Below, in pieces: positions 1 to 4,702 of a stretch of 8,117 bases of DNA (within the stretch, counting starts at the first letter, position 1; each line of letters starts with the position of its first letter). The translations under genes and the position numbers were made by a program. Under the pieces are notes generated by a model. That model searched no databases, had not been told where the DNA came from, and saw nothing but the letters and a program-made list of their open reading frames with translations. The stretch covers positions 1 to 8,117 of the forward strand of contig JAFQBR010000309.1 in assembly GCA_017399665.1 (NCBI GenBank). The letters are read 5' to 3'. This stretch comes from Clostridia bacterium (GTDB taxonomy: Bacteria; Bacillota_A; Clostridia; Christensenellales; Borkfalkiaceae).

Positions 1-1
1 G

Positions 2-124
2 ATAAATTATTTAGAATTCGAAGAGGGAAAGGACAATTATTTAGAATTTCTTTCAACGTATACAGTGGTTATAAACTATGCACCGGTCATAAAAGATGAT
101 CCACAAAGAATCTTTTATGAATAA
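2..124 (+). CDS. 3' end of an unrecognised protein-coding gene (partial)
   Basis: An open reading frame enters from the left edge and runs 40 codons to a TAA at 122-124. The visible C-terminus is acidic and aromatic (it begins INYLEFEEGKDNYLEFLSTY and ends in DDPQRIFYE). The segment NYLEF occurs twice, ten residues apart, and this is mirrored in the DNA as an exact 14-nt direct repeat at 5-18 and 35-48. A strong terminator follows 20 nt after the stop, which supports this being a true gene end. The alternation of hydrophobic and acidic residues would suit a beta-strand-rich domain end, but that is inference. I do not recognise the family, and too little is visible to assign a function. The alternative that this is not coding is less likely because of the stop and terminator placement. 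Confidence 0.6.
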   Translation: MNYLEFEEGKDNYLEFLSTYTVVINYAPVIKDDPQRIFYE

Positions 125-143
125 TTAATAACAACAAAATCAG

Positions 144-174
144 AAAAGGGCGGAAGAGAATTTCCGCCCTTTTT
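144..174 (+). terminator. Intrinsic terminator of the left-edge gene
   Basis: A perfect 12-bp stem pairs AAAAGGGCGGAA (144-155) with TTCCGCCCTTTT (162-173) around a 6-nt loop, and the right arm runs into a T tract (170-174). It sits 20 nt after the TAA at 122-124. The A-rich left flank gives a weaker T tract in the opposite direction, so it could also act on minus-strand transcripts. Confidence 0.9.
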
Positions 175-191
175 GATTAAAAAAAAGTAGT

Positions 192-213
192 CTATAAGTC
201 GATTATCGTATAG
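192..213. repeat. Left copy of a 17-bp dispersed palindromic repeat between convergent genes
   Basis: CTATAAGTCGATTATCG at 192-208 is the exact reverse complement of 6722-6738. The core CGATTATCG is itself a near-palindrome, and outer arms CTATA (192-196) and TATAG (209-213) can pair, so the element can fold into a bulged hairpin. It is followed by TTTTT on the plus strand (after 213) and flanked by an A run on its left (178-187), so each strand could carry a T tract after the hairpin. It lies between the ends of two convergent genes, as the right-hand copy does. A weak bidirectional terminator, a REP-like element or a protein-binding site are all possible. Confidence 0.6.
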
Positions 214-227
214 TTTTTGCATAAAAA

Positions 228-602
228 TTACTTTTTATCGCGTATTTTTTTGGAATAATAATTGTGTCTGTTAATTAGGTCAATAATATTTTGCGAGCCT
301 CCGTCTTTTTCTTTTGCTACGTTTTTGCTGTTTTTAAGGTCAATAGTAGTGCGGGCAGGACGCTCTGCTTTTTTAGATATTACCTGCGATTTGTTCGTTT
401 GGCTTTCGCTAAAAGGATTATAGGTTTTTGCAAAGCTACCATACGGTAGACTTTTATCGCGAGGGGTGTTTTCTTGCTTGTTTGCGTTATTTTCTTGCGC
501 GCTAGAAGAATTTTCGGTTGCGTTTTCTTCTTGGCTTGTTTTATTTTTATTTTGCATAAGCCCAATGCTAGATATTAAGTCCCATATAGATTTATTTTCC
601 AT
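228..602 (-). CDS. Hypothetical 124-aa hydrophilic low-complexity protein
   Basis: The ATG at 602-600 is preceded on the minus strand by AGGCGG, a modest Shine-Dalgarno site about 6 nt away. I do not recognise the protein. It has a short amphipathic start (MENKSIWDLISSIG, residues 1-14), then an Asn/Gln/Ser/Glu-rich stretch (about 18-50) that is probably disordered, a short Tyr/Phe-containing patch (53-64, PYGSFAKTYNPF), a Lys/Arg-rich region and a basic end. Three short motifs resemble each other: SIWDLI (5-10), TIDLK (86-90) and NIIDLI (105-110). There is no signal peptide or membrane segment, so a cytosolic adaptor or linker protein with short binding motifs is possible, but that is inference. 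It is divergent from the lipoprotein gene at 799 and converges on the left-edge gene. Confidence 0.6.
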   Translation of the reverse strand: MENKSIWDLISSIGLMQNKNKTSQEENATENSSSAQENNANKQENTPRDKSLPYGSFAKTYNPFSESQTNKSQVISKKAERPARTTIDLKNSKNVAKEKDGGSQNIIDLINRHNYYSKKIRDKK

Positions 603-703
603 AAAATACCGCCTAAAATTAAAAATTCCCTCTTTGCAAGGGTAAAGTTTAATATAAATATATTAATATTTGAAATATAATAGAATTTTTTTGCAAAAAA
701 TGT

Positions 704-732
704 TTGATTATTTTGTTAATTTGTTATATAAT
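704..732 (+). promoter_or_regulatory. Sigma-A-type promoter of the lipoprotein gene
   Basis: TTGATT (704-709), a 17-nt spacer and a perfect TATAAT (727-732) predict transcription from about 739. AT-rich DNA directly upstream, including the palindrome TTTTTTGCAAAAAA (687-700), could act as an UP element. The same -35, spacer length and -10 recur upstream of the gene at 2675. A second TATAAT at 742-747 lacks a well-spaced -35. Confidence 0.7.
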
Positions 733-746
733 GTATGAGTATATAA

Positions 747-764
747 TTGCGGTAGAACGCGCAA
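747..764 (+). other. Small hairpin near the 5' end of the lipoprotein mRNA
   Basis: TTGCG (747-751) can pair with CGCAA (760-764) around an 8-nt loop, starting about 8 nt after the predicted transcription start. The stem is only 5 bp, so this is a weak call. It is notable because the other strong-promoter leader (2611-2632) has a longer hairpin in a similar place. Confidence 0.3.
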
Positions 765-798
765 ACTTAATTTTTGAGCAAAAAAGGAGCAATAGAAA

Positions 799-2352
799 AT
801 GAAAAAAATCATTATCTTACTCGTTGCAATCTTAACATGCTTCACAGCATTCTTTACAGGTTGTGGCGATTCAACCGGTTTTAACAACAAGTTAACCATT
901 AGCGCAAGCGACGCTGTTTCTTCAAACGGCGGTTTTGCAGTTGTTAAGGGCGACTACGTTTATTTTATAAACGGCGTTGAAACTTATACTGCTGATAACA
1001 AATACGGCGACGTTGTAAACGGCGCTTTAGTAAGAGTTAAAAAGAGCGATCTTGCTAACCCCGCTACAGCTACTGCTGAAGTTGTTATTCCTTCACTATT
1101 CGTAGCAAGCGATTACACATCTGGTTTTTATATGTTTGAAAATGATGCTAACGTTTACTATGCATCACCTGTTACAGCTAAAAACAAAGAAGGCGTTGTA
1201 GAAAATTCTAAGCTTGATTTCATCAAGACTTCTTTAGACGGCAAGACTTCAGTTACCTTAAAAACTGTTGACGATAATACAACTCAGTACCGTTACGTTC
1301 AAGGCGCAGATAACAAAGTATATCTAGTTTTAAAAACAGTTAACGAAGATGCTGAAACCGTTATTGAAATCATTAACGCAACAGACAATAAGCCTGTTAA
1401 AACAACAGACAAGATTGAATCTGTTATCTTTACAGACGGTGGCGCTGGTACAGAAATTTACTACACAGTTGTTCCCCATAACGAAACTTTAGACCAAGAC
1501 GAAGCTTATAACGAAATTCACCGCGTTAAAGTAGACGGAACTTCTGAATTAGTTTTATCTGGTAAAGGTTTATACGGAACACAAGATGACGAAAATCCCG
1601 AAGGATTTGGTATTTCTGGCGTTAAGTTCACTTTAATTAAAGACACTGCAGATACGTTATATTTCAGCGGTGCATACGTAGATACTTCTATCGCAAGCGT
1701 TACACGTTACTATGCTTTAAATAAAGCAAATAAGGCTTACGAAGTAATTAACGAAGGTACTTCAACTGCATCAAAGGTATTTGCAGCAAATTCTTACTAT
1801 GCAAGCAAGGACTCTATCGTTTACTTAGATGCAACTTACGGCTTAGTTAAATATGACTACAACACCGTTGGTTCAACAGACGTAAGCATTTCTGAGGGTA
1901 GAGTACAATTATTCTATGATAAAGATTTAGTTGGTTACACAGTTAAATTCTGGCAAGACGGTTATTTATACTTAACAGATTCTTCTAACTACTACTACAG
2001 AGTTAACGTTGCTACATTACTTGATGACGATGCAACAAACGATAAAGACGTAGCAGTTGAAACAGTTAACTTCCTTGCAAACTCAACCTCTTGGTATGCA
2101 CCCGAAGTTATCGATGGTTACTTCCTTTCTGTTTATACTTCAGATCCTTACAACGGTTTAGTATTCGTTTCTGATATCGCTAAGAACGCAGCTATCGGTG
2201 CTGCTGAAGATGCAGAAGATCAAATCGCTGCAATCCGCGAAGTAACAAAAGAACAGGTTGAATTAAATCTTGCAACAAGCATTTCTTTACAGTCAGACGC
2301 TGTTAAAGAAAAAATCGCAAACTACATGGAAGAAACTTTTAAAGAAGAATAA
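799..2352 (+). CDS. Secreted lipoprotein with beta-propeller-like repeats
   Basis: The start is set by AAGGAG (784-789), 9 nt before the ATG. Residues 1-21 form a lipoprotein signal peptide: KK, a hydrophobic core, then FFTG before Cys22. The -3 residue is Phe where Leu is usual, but TG-C is canonical, so membrane anchoring at the outer face is likely. The mature 496 residues show a recurrent strand motif of the type G/D-x-x-V-Y-F/Y/L, for example GDYVYFING (51-59), NKVYLVL, TEIYYTVV, DTLYFSGAY, DSIVYLDAT and DGYLYLTD. Some are followed by a K/R-V/T-x-x-DG turn, as in DFIKTSLDGKTSVTL (from about 139) and HRVKVDGTSELVL (from about 241). This resembles DUF5050-like propeller repeats of Clostridia, but the family is not certain. 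The last 55 residues are charged and probably helical. The gene is monocistronic, with its own strong promoter and terminator. A role in ligand or polysaccharide binding is possible, but I cannot assign one. Confidence 0.85.
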   Translation: MKKIIILLVAILTCFTAFFTGCGDSTGFNNKLTISASDAVSSNGGFAVVKGDYVYFINGVETYTADNKYGDVVNGALVRVKKSDLANPATATAEVVIPSLFVASDYTSGFYMFENDANVYYASPVTAKNKEGVVENSKLDFIKTSLDGKTSVTLKTVDDNTTQYRYVQGADNKVYLVLKTVNEDAETVIEIINATDNKPVKTTDKIESVIFTDGGAGTEIYYTVVPHNETLDQDEAYNEIHRVKVDGTSELVLSGKGLYGTQDDENPEGFGISGVKFTLIKDTADTLYFSGAYVDTSIASVTRYYALNKANKAYEVINEGTSTASKVFAANSYYASKDSIVYLDATYGLVKYDYNTVGSTDVSISEGRVQLFYDKDLVGYTVKFWQDGYLYLTDSSNYYYRVNVATLLDDDATNDKDVAVETVNFLANSTSWYAPEVIDGYFLSVYTSDPYNGLVFVSDIAKNAAIGAAEDAEDQIAAIREVTKEQVELNLATSISLQSDAVKEKIANYMEETFKEE

Positions 2353-2380
2353 TTGCTACCTTTAAAACATAAGTTAAAAT

Positions 2381-2409
2381 AGCGCGCTAATAAAACTAGC
2401 GCGCTTTTT
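2381..2409 (+). terminator. Intrinsic terminator of the lipoprotein gene
   Basis: A 9-bp GC-rich stem pairs AGCGCGCTA (2381-2389) with TAGCGCGCT (2397-2405) around a 7-nt loop, followed by TTTTT (2405-2409). It lies 28 nt after the stop codon. Confidence 0.92.
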
Positions 2410-2564
2410 GTTACAAAATAAAAGATAGGCTATAGGGCAGTATTTAAATGGTGAAAAAGATTGCGTAAAATTCTTAAAAGTGCCGTTAACAGCTCTCTAG
2501 CGTGATATTTTTGTTAAAAATTACAAAAAAAATAAAAAAAATTAAAAATTTTTTTAATTAATAC
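2410..2564. other. Non-coding spacer with A/T-tract region upstream of a promoter
   Basis: The gene-free stretch between the lipoprotein and the 375-aa protein is 322 nt in all (2353-2674). Outside the terminator, promoter and leader hairpin, positions 2410-2512 show no open frame of note and no convincing RNA fold. Positions 2513-2560 are almost pure A and T, with runs of A followed by runs of T. Located directly upstream of the -35 box at 2565, this is suitable for an UP element or intrinsically curved DNA. Confidence 0.45.
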
Positions 2565-2593
2565 TTGATTATTATTAAAATATATTATATAAT
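2565..2593 (+). promoter_or_regulatory. Sigma-A-type promoter of the 375-aa repeat protein
   Basis: TTGATT (2565-2570), a 17-nt spacer and a perfect TATAAT (2588-2593) predict a start near 2600 and a leader of about 75 nt. The hexamers and spacer length equal those of the promoter at 704-732, and the first nine bases of both (TTGATTATT) and the last nine (TTATATAAT) are identical. A long A/T-tract region lies immediately upstream. Confidence 0.75.
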
Positions 2594-2610
2594 AGTGGCA
2601 GATATTATGT

Positions 2611-2632
2611 GAGTATAGGGGATATTATACTC
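2611..2632 (+). other. 5' leader hairpin of the 375-aa protein mRNA
   Basis: GAGTATA (2611-2617) pairs perfectly with TATACTC (2626-2632) around an 8-nt loop, about 11 nt after the predicted transcription start. The octamer GATATTAT is directly repeated at 2601-2608 and 2621-2628, so an alternative pairing or a protein site is also possible. A 5' hairpin of this type often stabilises mRNA. No T tract follows, so it is not a terminator. Confidence 0.5.
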
Positions 2633-2663
2633 AATACGCCCTAAATTGCACAAATTCGTCACG

Positions 2664-2671
2664 AGAGGTGG
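2664..2671 (+). promoter_or_regulatory. Strong ribosome binding site for the 375-aa protein
   Basis: AGAGGTGG lies 3 nt before the ATG at 2675; its GAGGTG core leaves 4 nt. It has good complementarity to the 16S 3' end and fixes this start codon. Confidence 0.7.
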
Positions 2672-2674
2672 ATT

Positions 2675-3802
2675 ATGAAAATCTGGTTAAACAGCGATGC
2701 TAAAAGTTCAGGAGGAAGAAGATTTTTCGCACGCGTAGAAGAAATCATGGTTGATAAAGACGGTAAGCCCGTTTATCTTCCTAAGGCTCCTTCTACAGTA
2801 ATTGAACCTGCTCCTGTTGAAGCACCCGTAGTAGAGAAAGCACCTGCAAGAGTTGAACCTATCACTGTTGTAGTTGAACAAGCTCCTCTTCAAATCGATT
2901 CTTCAGTTATTTCTATCCTTACTGACGTAGTTAGCAAGTGCGATAAGATTATAGATATCTTAGCAACAAGAGAACAAGTTGCTCCTGCTCAAGTCGTAGT
3001 AGTAGCTCCCGCTGAAGAAGTTGCTAAAGAAGAGGTGGTTGAAGCTCCTGCTGAAGAAGTAGTTGAAGAACCCGCTCAAGAAGTAGCTGAAGAAGTGGTA
3101 GTTGAAGCTCCTGCTGAAGAAGTAGTTGAAGAACCCGCTCAAGAAGTAGCTGCTGAAGAAGTGGTTGAAGCTCCCGCTGAAGAAGTTGCTGCAACAGAAT
3201 ACGTTGAATTTGGCGAAGAAGATCCTGCAAATCTCGTTGCTATGTTAGACGTACCTGCAGAACCTGCTGAAGAAGCTGCTCCTCAAGAAGAAGCTCCTGT
3301 TAAAGCACCCGCTCCAAGAAGCCGTAACTTTGCAGAAAAAATGCGTGACGCATCAGAAATCATTCAAGACAGATACGACGAACTTAAAAACTACGCATTA
3401 CGCTTCAGAAAACTTAAATCAAGAATTTCAAGAAAGTTTGATAGTATTAACCAGGGTAGATTCCAATTCGTTAAACTTGGCCTTGCTGGTAAGACATTAA
3501 AGCTTTACTTGAATATGGATATTAATACGACTGATCCTAAGTTCCACTGTAAGGATATGTCAGATAAGAAGACTTACGTTACAGTTCCCACTATGCTTCG
3601 TATTAAATCAGGTAGAGCTGTTAGATACGCAAAGATTCTTATCGACCAATGCGCAGAACAAAACAACATGCTTGAAAGAAGAAAACCCTTCGTTGTTGAC
3701 GCTATGGCTCTTATCGAAGAAGCTCTTGCTGCTAAAGAAGCGCCCGAAGCTGAAGACGTGGATGTTGATGCAGACGTTGATACCGCAGCTGATGCAGAAT
3801 AA
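2675..3802 (+). CDS. Repeat-containing 375-aa protein of unknown function
   Basis: I do not recognise a named family. Residues 1-36 are a short polar N-terminus (MKIWLNSDAKSSGG) with no signal peptide. Residues 40-72 are Pro/Glu/Val-rich. Residues 76-97 (SSVISILTDVVSKCDKIIDIL) look like an amphipathic helix. Residues 119-173 are about 2.6 tandem copies of a 20-22-residue Val/Glu/Ala/Pro unit (core VEAPAEEVVEEPAQEVA). Residues 174-212 continue Ala/Pro/Glu-rich. Residues 217-333 form the only globular-looking part: FAEKMRDASEIIQDRYDELKN, then a basic helix, then alternating strands (FQFVKLGLAGKTLKLYLNMD) and KTYVTVPTMLRIKSGRAVRYA. From memory, similar domains (DELKN, KxRxS, KTLxLYL, P-x-x-x-RIKS) occur in uncharacterised Clostridia proteins, but I cannot name one. 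An acidic Asp/Ala tail ends it (353-375). It is monocistronic, with a strong promoter and ribosome binding site, so probably abundant. A cytosolic scaffold with a flexible linker is a guess. Confidence 0.88.
   Translation: MKIWLNSDAKSSGGRRFFARVEEIMVDKDGKPVYLPKAPSTVIEPAPVEAPVVEKAPARVEPITVVVEQAPLQIDSSVISILTDVVSKCDKIIDILATREQVAPAQVVVVAPAEEVAKEEVVEAPAEEVVEEPAQEVAEEVVVEAPAEEVVEEPAQEVAAEEVVEAPAEEVAATEYVEFGEEDPANLVAMLDVPAEPAEEAAPQEEAPVKAPAPRSRNFAEKMRDASEIIQDRYDELKNYALRFRKLKSRISRKFDSINQGRFQFVKLGLAGKTLKLYLNMDINTTDPKFHCKDMSDKKTYVTVPTMLRIKSGRAVRYAKILIDQCAEQNNMLERRKPFVVDAMALIEEALAAKEAPEAEDVDVDADVDTAADAE
3029..3193 (+). repeat. In-frame tandem repeat encoding the Val/Glu/Ala/Pro segment
   Basis: The coding sequence repeats with a 63-nt (21-codon) period. 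Positions 3038-3089 are identical, base for base, to 3101-3152 (52 nt), and a partial third copy runs to about 3193. Near-perfect nucleotide identity at synonymous positions points to recent duplication. Because the unit is a multiple of three, gain or loss of copies would keep the reading frame. Confidence 0.85.
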
Positions 3803-3826
3803 TTAATTTTTACAAAAGATAAAATT

Positions 3827-3865
3827 AAACGAATTCTTCCTTTATTTGCGGAGAATTCGTTTTTT
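3827..3865 (+). terminator. Intrinsic terminator of the 375-aa protein gene
   Basis: An 11-bp perfect stem pairs AAACGAATTCT (3827-3837) with AGAATTCGTTT (3852-3862) around a 14-nt loop, followed by a six-T tract (3860-3865). It starts 25 nt after the stop codon. Confidence 0.9.
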
Positions 3866-3896
3866 ATTAACTGTAATTGCAAAAGCCTTAGGTGTT

Positions 3897-3926
3897 TTGT
3901 TGCACCGTTTAATCATTATATATATA
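3897..3926 (+). promoter_or_regulatory. Possible promoter of the radical SAM/NYN operon
   Basis: TTGTTG (3897-3902) lies 16 or 18 nt before TATATA (3919-3924 or 3921-3926). A promoter is needed somewhere between the terminator ending at 3865 and the gene at 3999, and this is the best match I see. The register is ambiguous because the -10 lies in a TA repeat. The bases just downstream are a GC-alternating run, an unusually GC-rich discriminator. Confidence 0.35.
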
Positions 3927-3942
3927 CGCGCACGCGCGCGCG
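3917..3942. repeat. 26-bp alternating pyrimidine-purine tract (potential Z-DNA)
   Basis: From T3917 to G3942 every base alternates pyrimidine-purine: five TA steps followed by eight steps that are all CG except one CA. Alternating CG runs are the classic Z-DNA-prone sequence under negative supercoiling, and the adjacent TA run melts or extrudes easily. The tract stands out in otherwise AT-rich intergenic DNA and lies about 57 nt upstream of the activase start codon. Confidence 0.7.
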
Positions 3943-3986
3943 AGGAAAAAAGGGTTAAAAACCAATTTTTATGCGCTAATAAGAAT

Positions 3987-3995
3987 AGGGAACAG
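3987..3995 (+). promoter_or_regulatory. Weak ribosome binding site deciding the activase start
   Basis: AGGGAACAGG spans 3987-3996, directly before TT and the ATG at 3999. AGGG leaves 8 nt to the start and is the likelier Shine-Dalgarno core. It supports 3999 over the upstream in-frame ATG at 3846, which lies inside the preceding terminator hairpin. Confidence 0.45.
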
Positions 3996-3998
3996 GTT

Positions 3999-4688
3999 AT
4001 GAAAATCGCAGGCTTACAAAAACTTACCTTGCTTGATTATCCCGGCCATACCGCTTGTACGGTATTTACGGCAGGGTGTAATTTTCGTTGCCCATTTTGC
4101 CATAATTCCGACCTTTTAAGAAAAAACGAAGGGGATATCAGTGAAAGTGAGTTCTTTGAGTTTTTGCTTAGCAGGCGCGCTAAACTAGACGGTGTTTGCA
4201 TTACCGGTGGTGAACCGCTGTTACAGCCCGATATTCTTGAGTTTATGCAAAAAATCCGCGATATGGGTTTTTTAGTTAAGCTTGATACAAACGGCAGTAT
4301 TTACGATAAATTACATTATATTGTAAATAATAAACTGTGTGACTATATTGCAATGGATATTAAAAACGCCCCTGAAAAATATAATTTAACGGCGGGCGGA
4401 ATGATTAACGTAGATAACGTTAAACAAAGTGTAAACCTTCTTTTAAATCAAGAGCTTGTTGATTATGAGTTTAGAACTACCGTTGTAAAAGAACTTCACG
4501 ATAAAAATGATTTTAAGGCTATTGCTACTTTTATTGCGGGCGCAAAAAGATATTTTCTTCAACAGTACAAAGATTCTGAAAAGGTTCTTGATAGGCGCTT
4601 TTCTGCATATTCTGAAAGTGAGATGCTAGAAATTATGCAATATTTAATGGGTAACGGAATAAAAAATACCGCTTGTCGCGGATTTTAA
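3999..4688 (+). CDS. NrdG2-type radical SAM activating protein (anaerobic ribonucleotide reductase activase family)
   Basis: This 229-aa protein is a radical SAM glycyl-radical-enzyme activase. It would use S-adenosylmethionine and a [4Fe-4S] cluster to place a glycyl radical on a partner, nominally the anaerobic ribonucleoside-triphosphate reductase NrdD. Visible signatures are the N-terminal GLQKLTLLDYPG (5-16), typical of the NrdG2 family; TAGCNFRCPFCHN (24-36) with the CxxxCxxC cysteines C27, C31 and C34; ITGGEP (68-73), the SAM-binding GGE motif; and KLDTNG (94-99). Length fits the family. The frame stays open upstream to 3846, but that extension overlaps the terminator and the TA/CG tract and encodes an unlikely Arg/Ile-rich leader, so I start at 3999. 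The NYN gene follows 14 nt later in an apparent operon. No nrdD is visible, so the substrate is uncertain, and NrdG2 members may serve other partners. The chemistry implies an anaerobic cytoplasm. Confidence 0.9.
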   Translation: MKIAGLQKLTLLDYPGHTACTVFTAGCNFRCPFCHNSDLLRKNEGDISESEFFEFLLSRRAKLDGVCITGGEPLLQPDILEFMQKIRDMGFLVKLDTNGSIYDKLHYIVNNKLCDYIAMDIKNAPEKYNLTAGGMINVDNVKQSVNLLLNQELVDYEFRTTVVKELHDKNDFKAIATFIAGAKRYFLQQYKDSEKVLDRRFSAYSESEMLEIMQYLMGNGIKNTACRGF

Positions 4689-4690
4689 TT

Positions 4691-4696
4691 AAGGAT
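4691..4696 (+). promoter_or_regulatory. Ribosome binding site of the NYN gene
   Basis: AAGGAT lies 6 nt before the ATG at 4703, within the 14-nt gap after the activase stop. It decides between this start and the in-frame upstream ATG at 4673, in favour of 4703. Confidence 0.65.
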
Positions 4697-4702
4697 ATTA
4701 TT

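Noticed and set aside
2410..2520. Possible small RNA in the 322-nt spacer
   Set aside because: No promoter-terminator pair or stable fold could be seen there apart from the upstream gene's terminator.
3029..3193. CRISPR array or mobile-element repeat
   Set aside because: The repeats are contiguous, in frame, and encode a regular Val/Glu/Ala/Pro peptide, with no spacers or terminal inverted repeats.
2960..3230. Antisense open frames rich in Leu/Gln or Phe/Ser opposite the repeat region
   Set aside because: They are by-products of the repetitive Glu/Ala/Val codons on the plus strand, with no start signals or plausible composition.
3574..3882. 102-codon minus-strand open frame over the end of the 375-aa gene
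   Set aside because: It overlaps a well-supported gene and its terminator, is Ser/Ala-biased from antisense codons, and shows no convincing ribosome binding site.
3846..3998. In-frame 51-residue N-terminal extension of the radical SAM protein from an upstream ATG
   Set aside because: It begins inside the terminator hairpin of the preceding gene, crosses the TA/CG tract, has no ribosome binding site, and precedes the conserved family N-terminus at MKIAGLQKLTLLDYPG.
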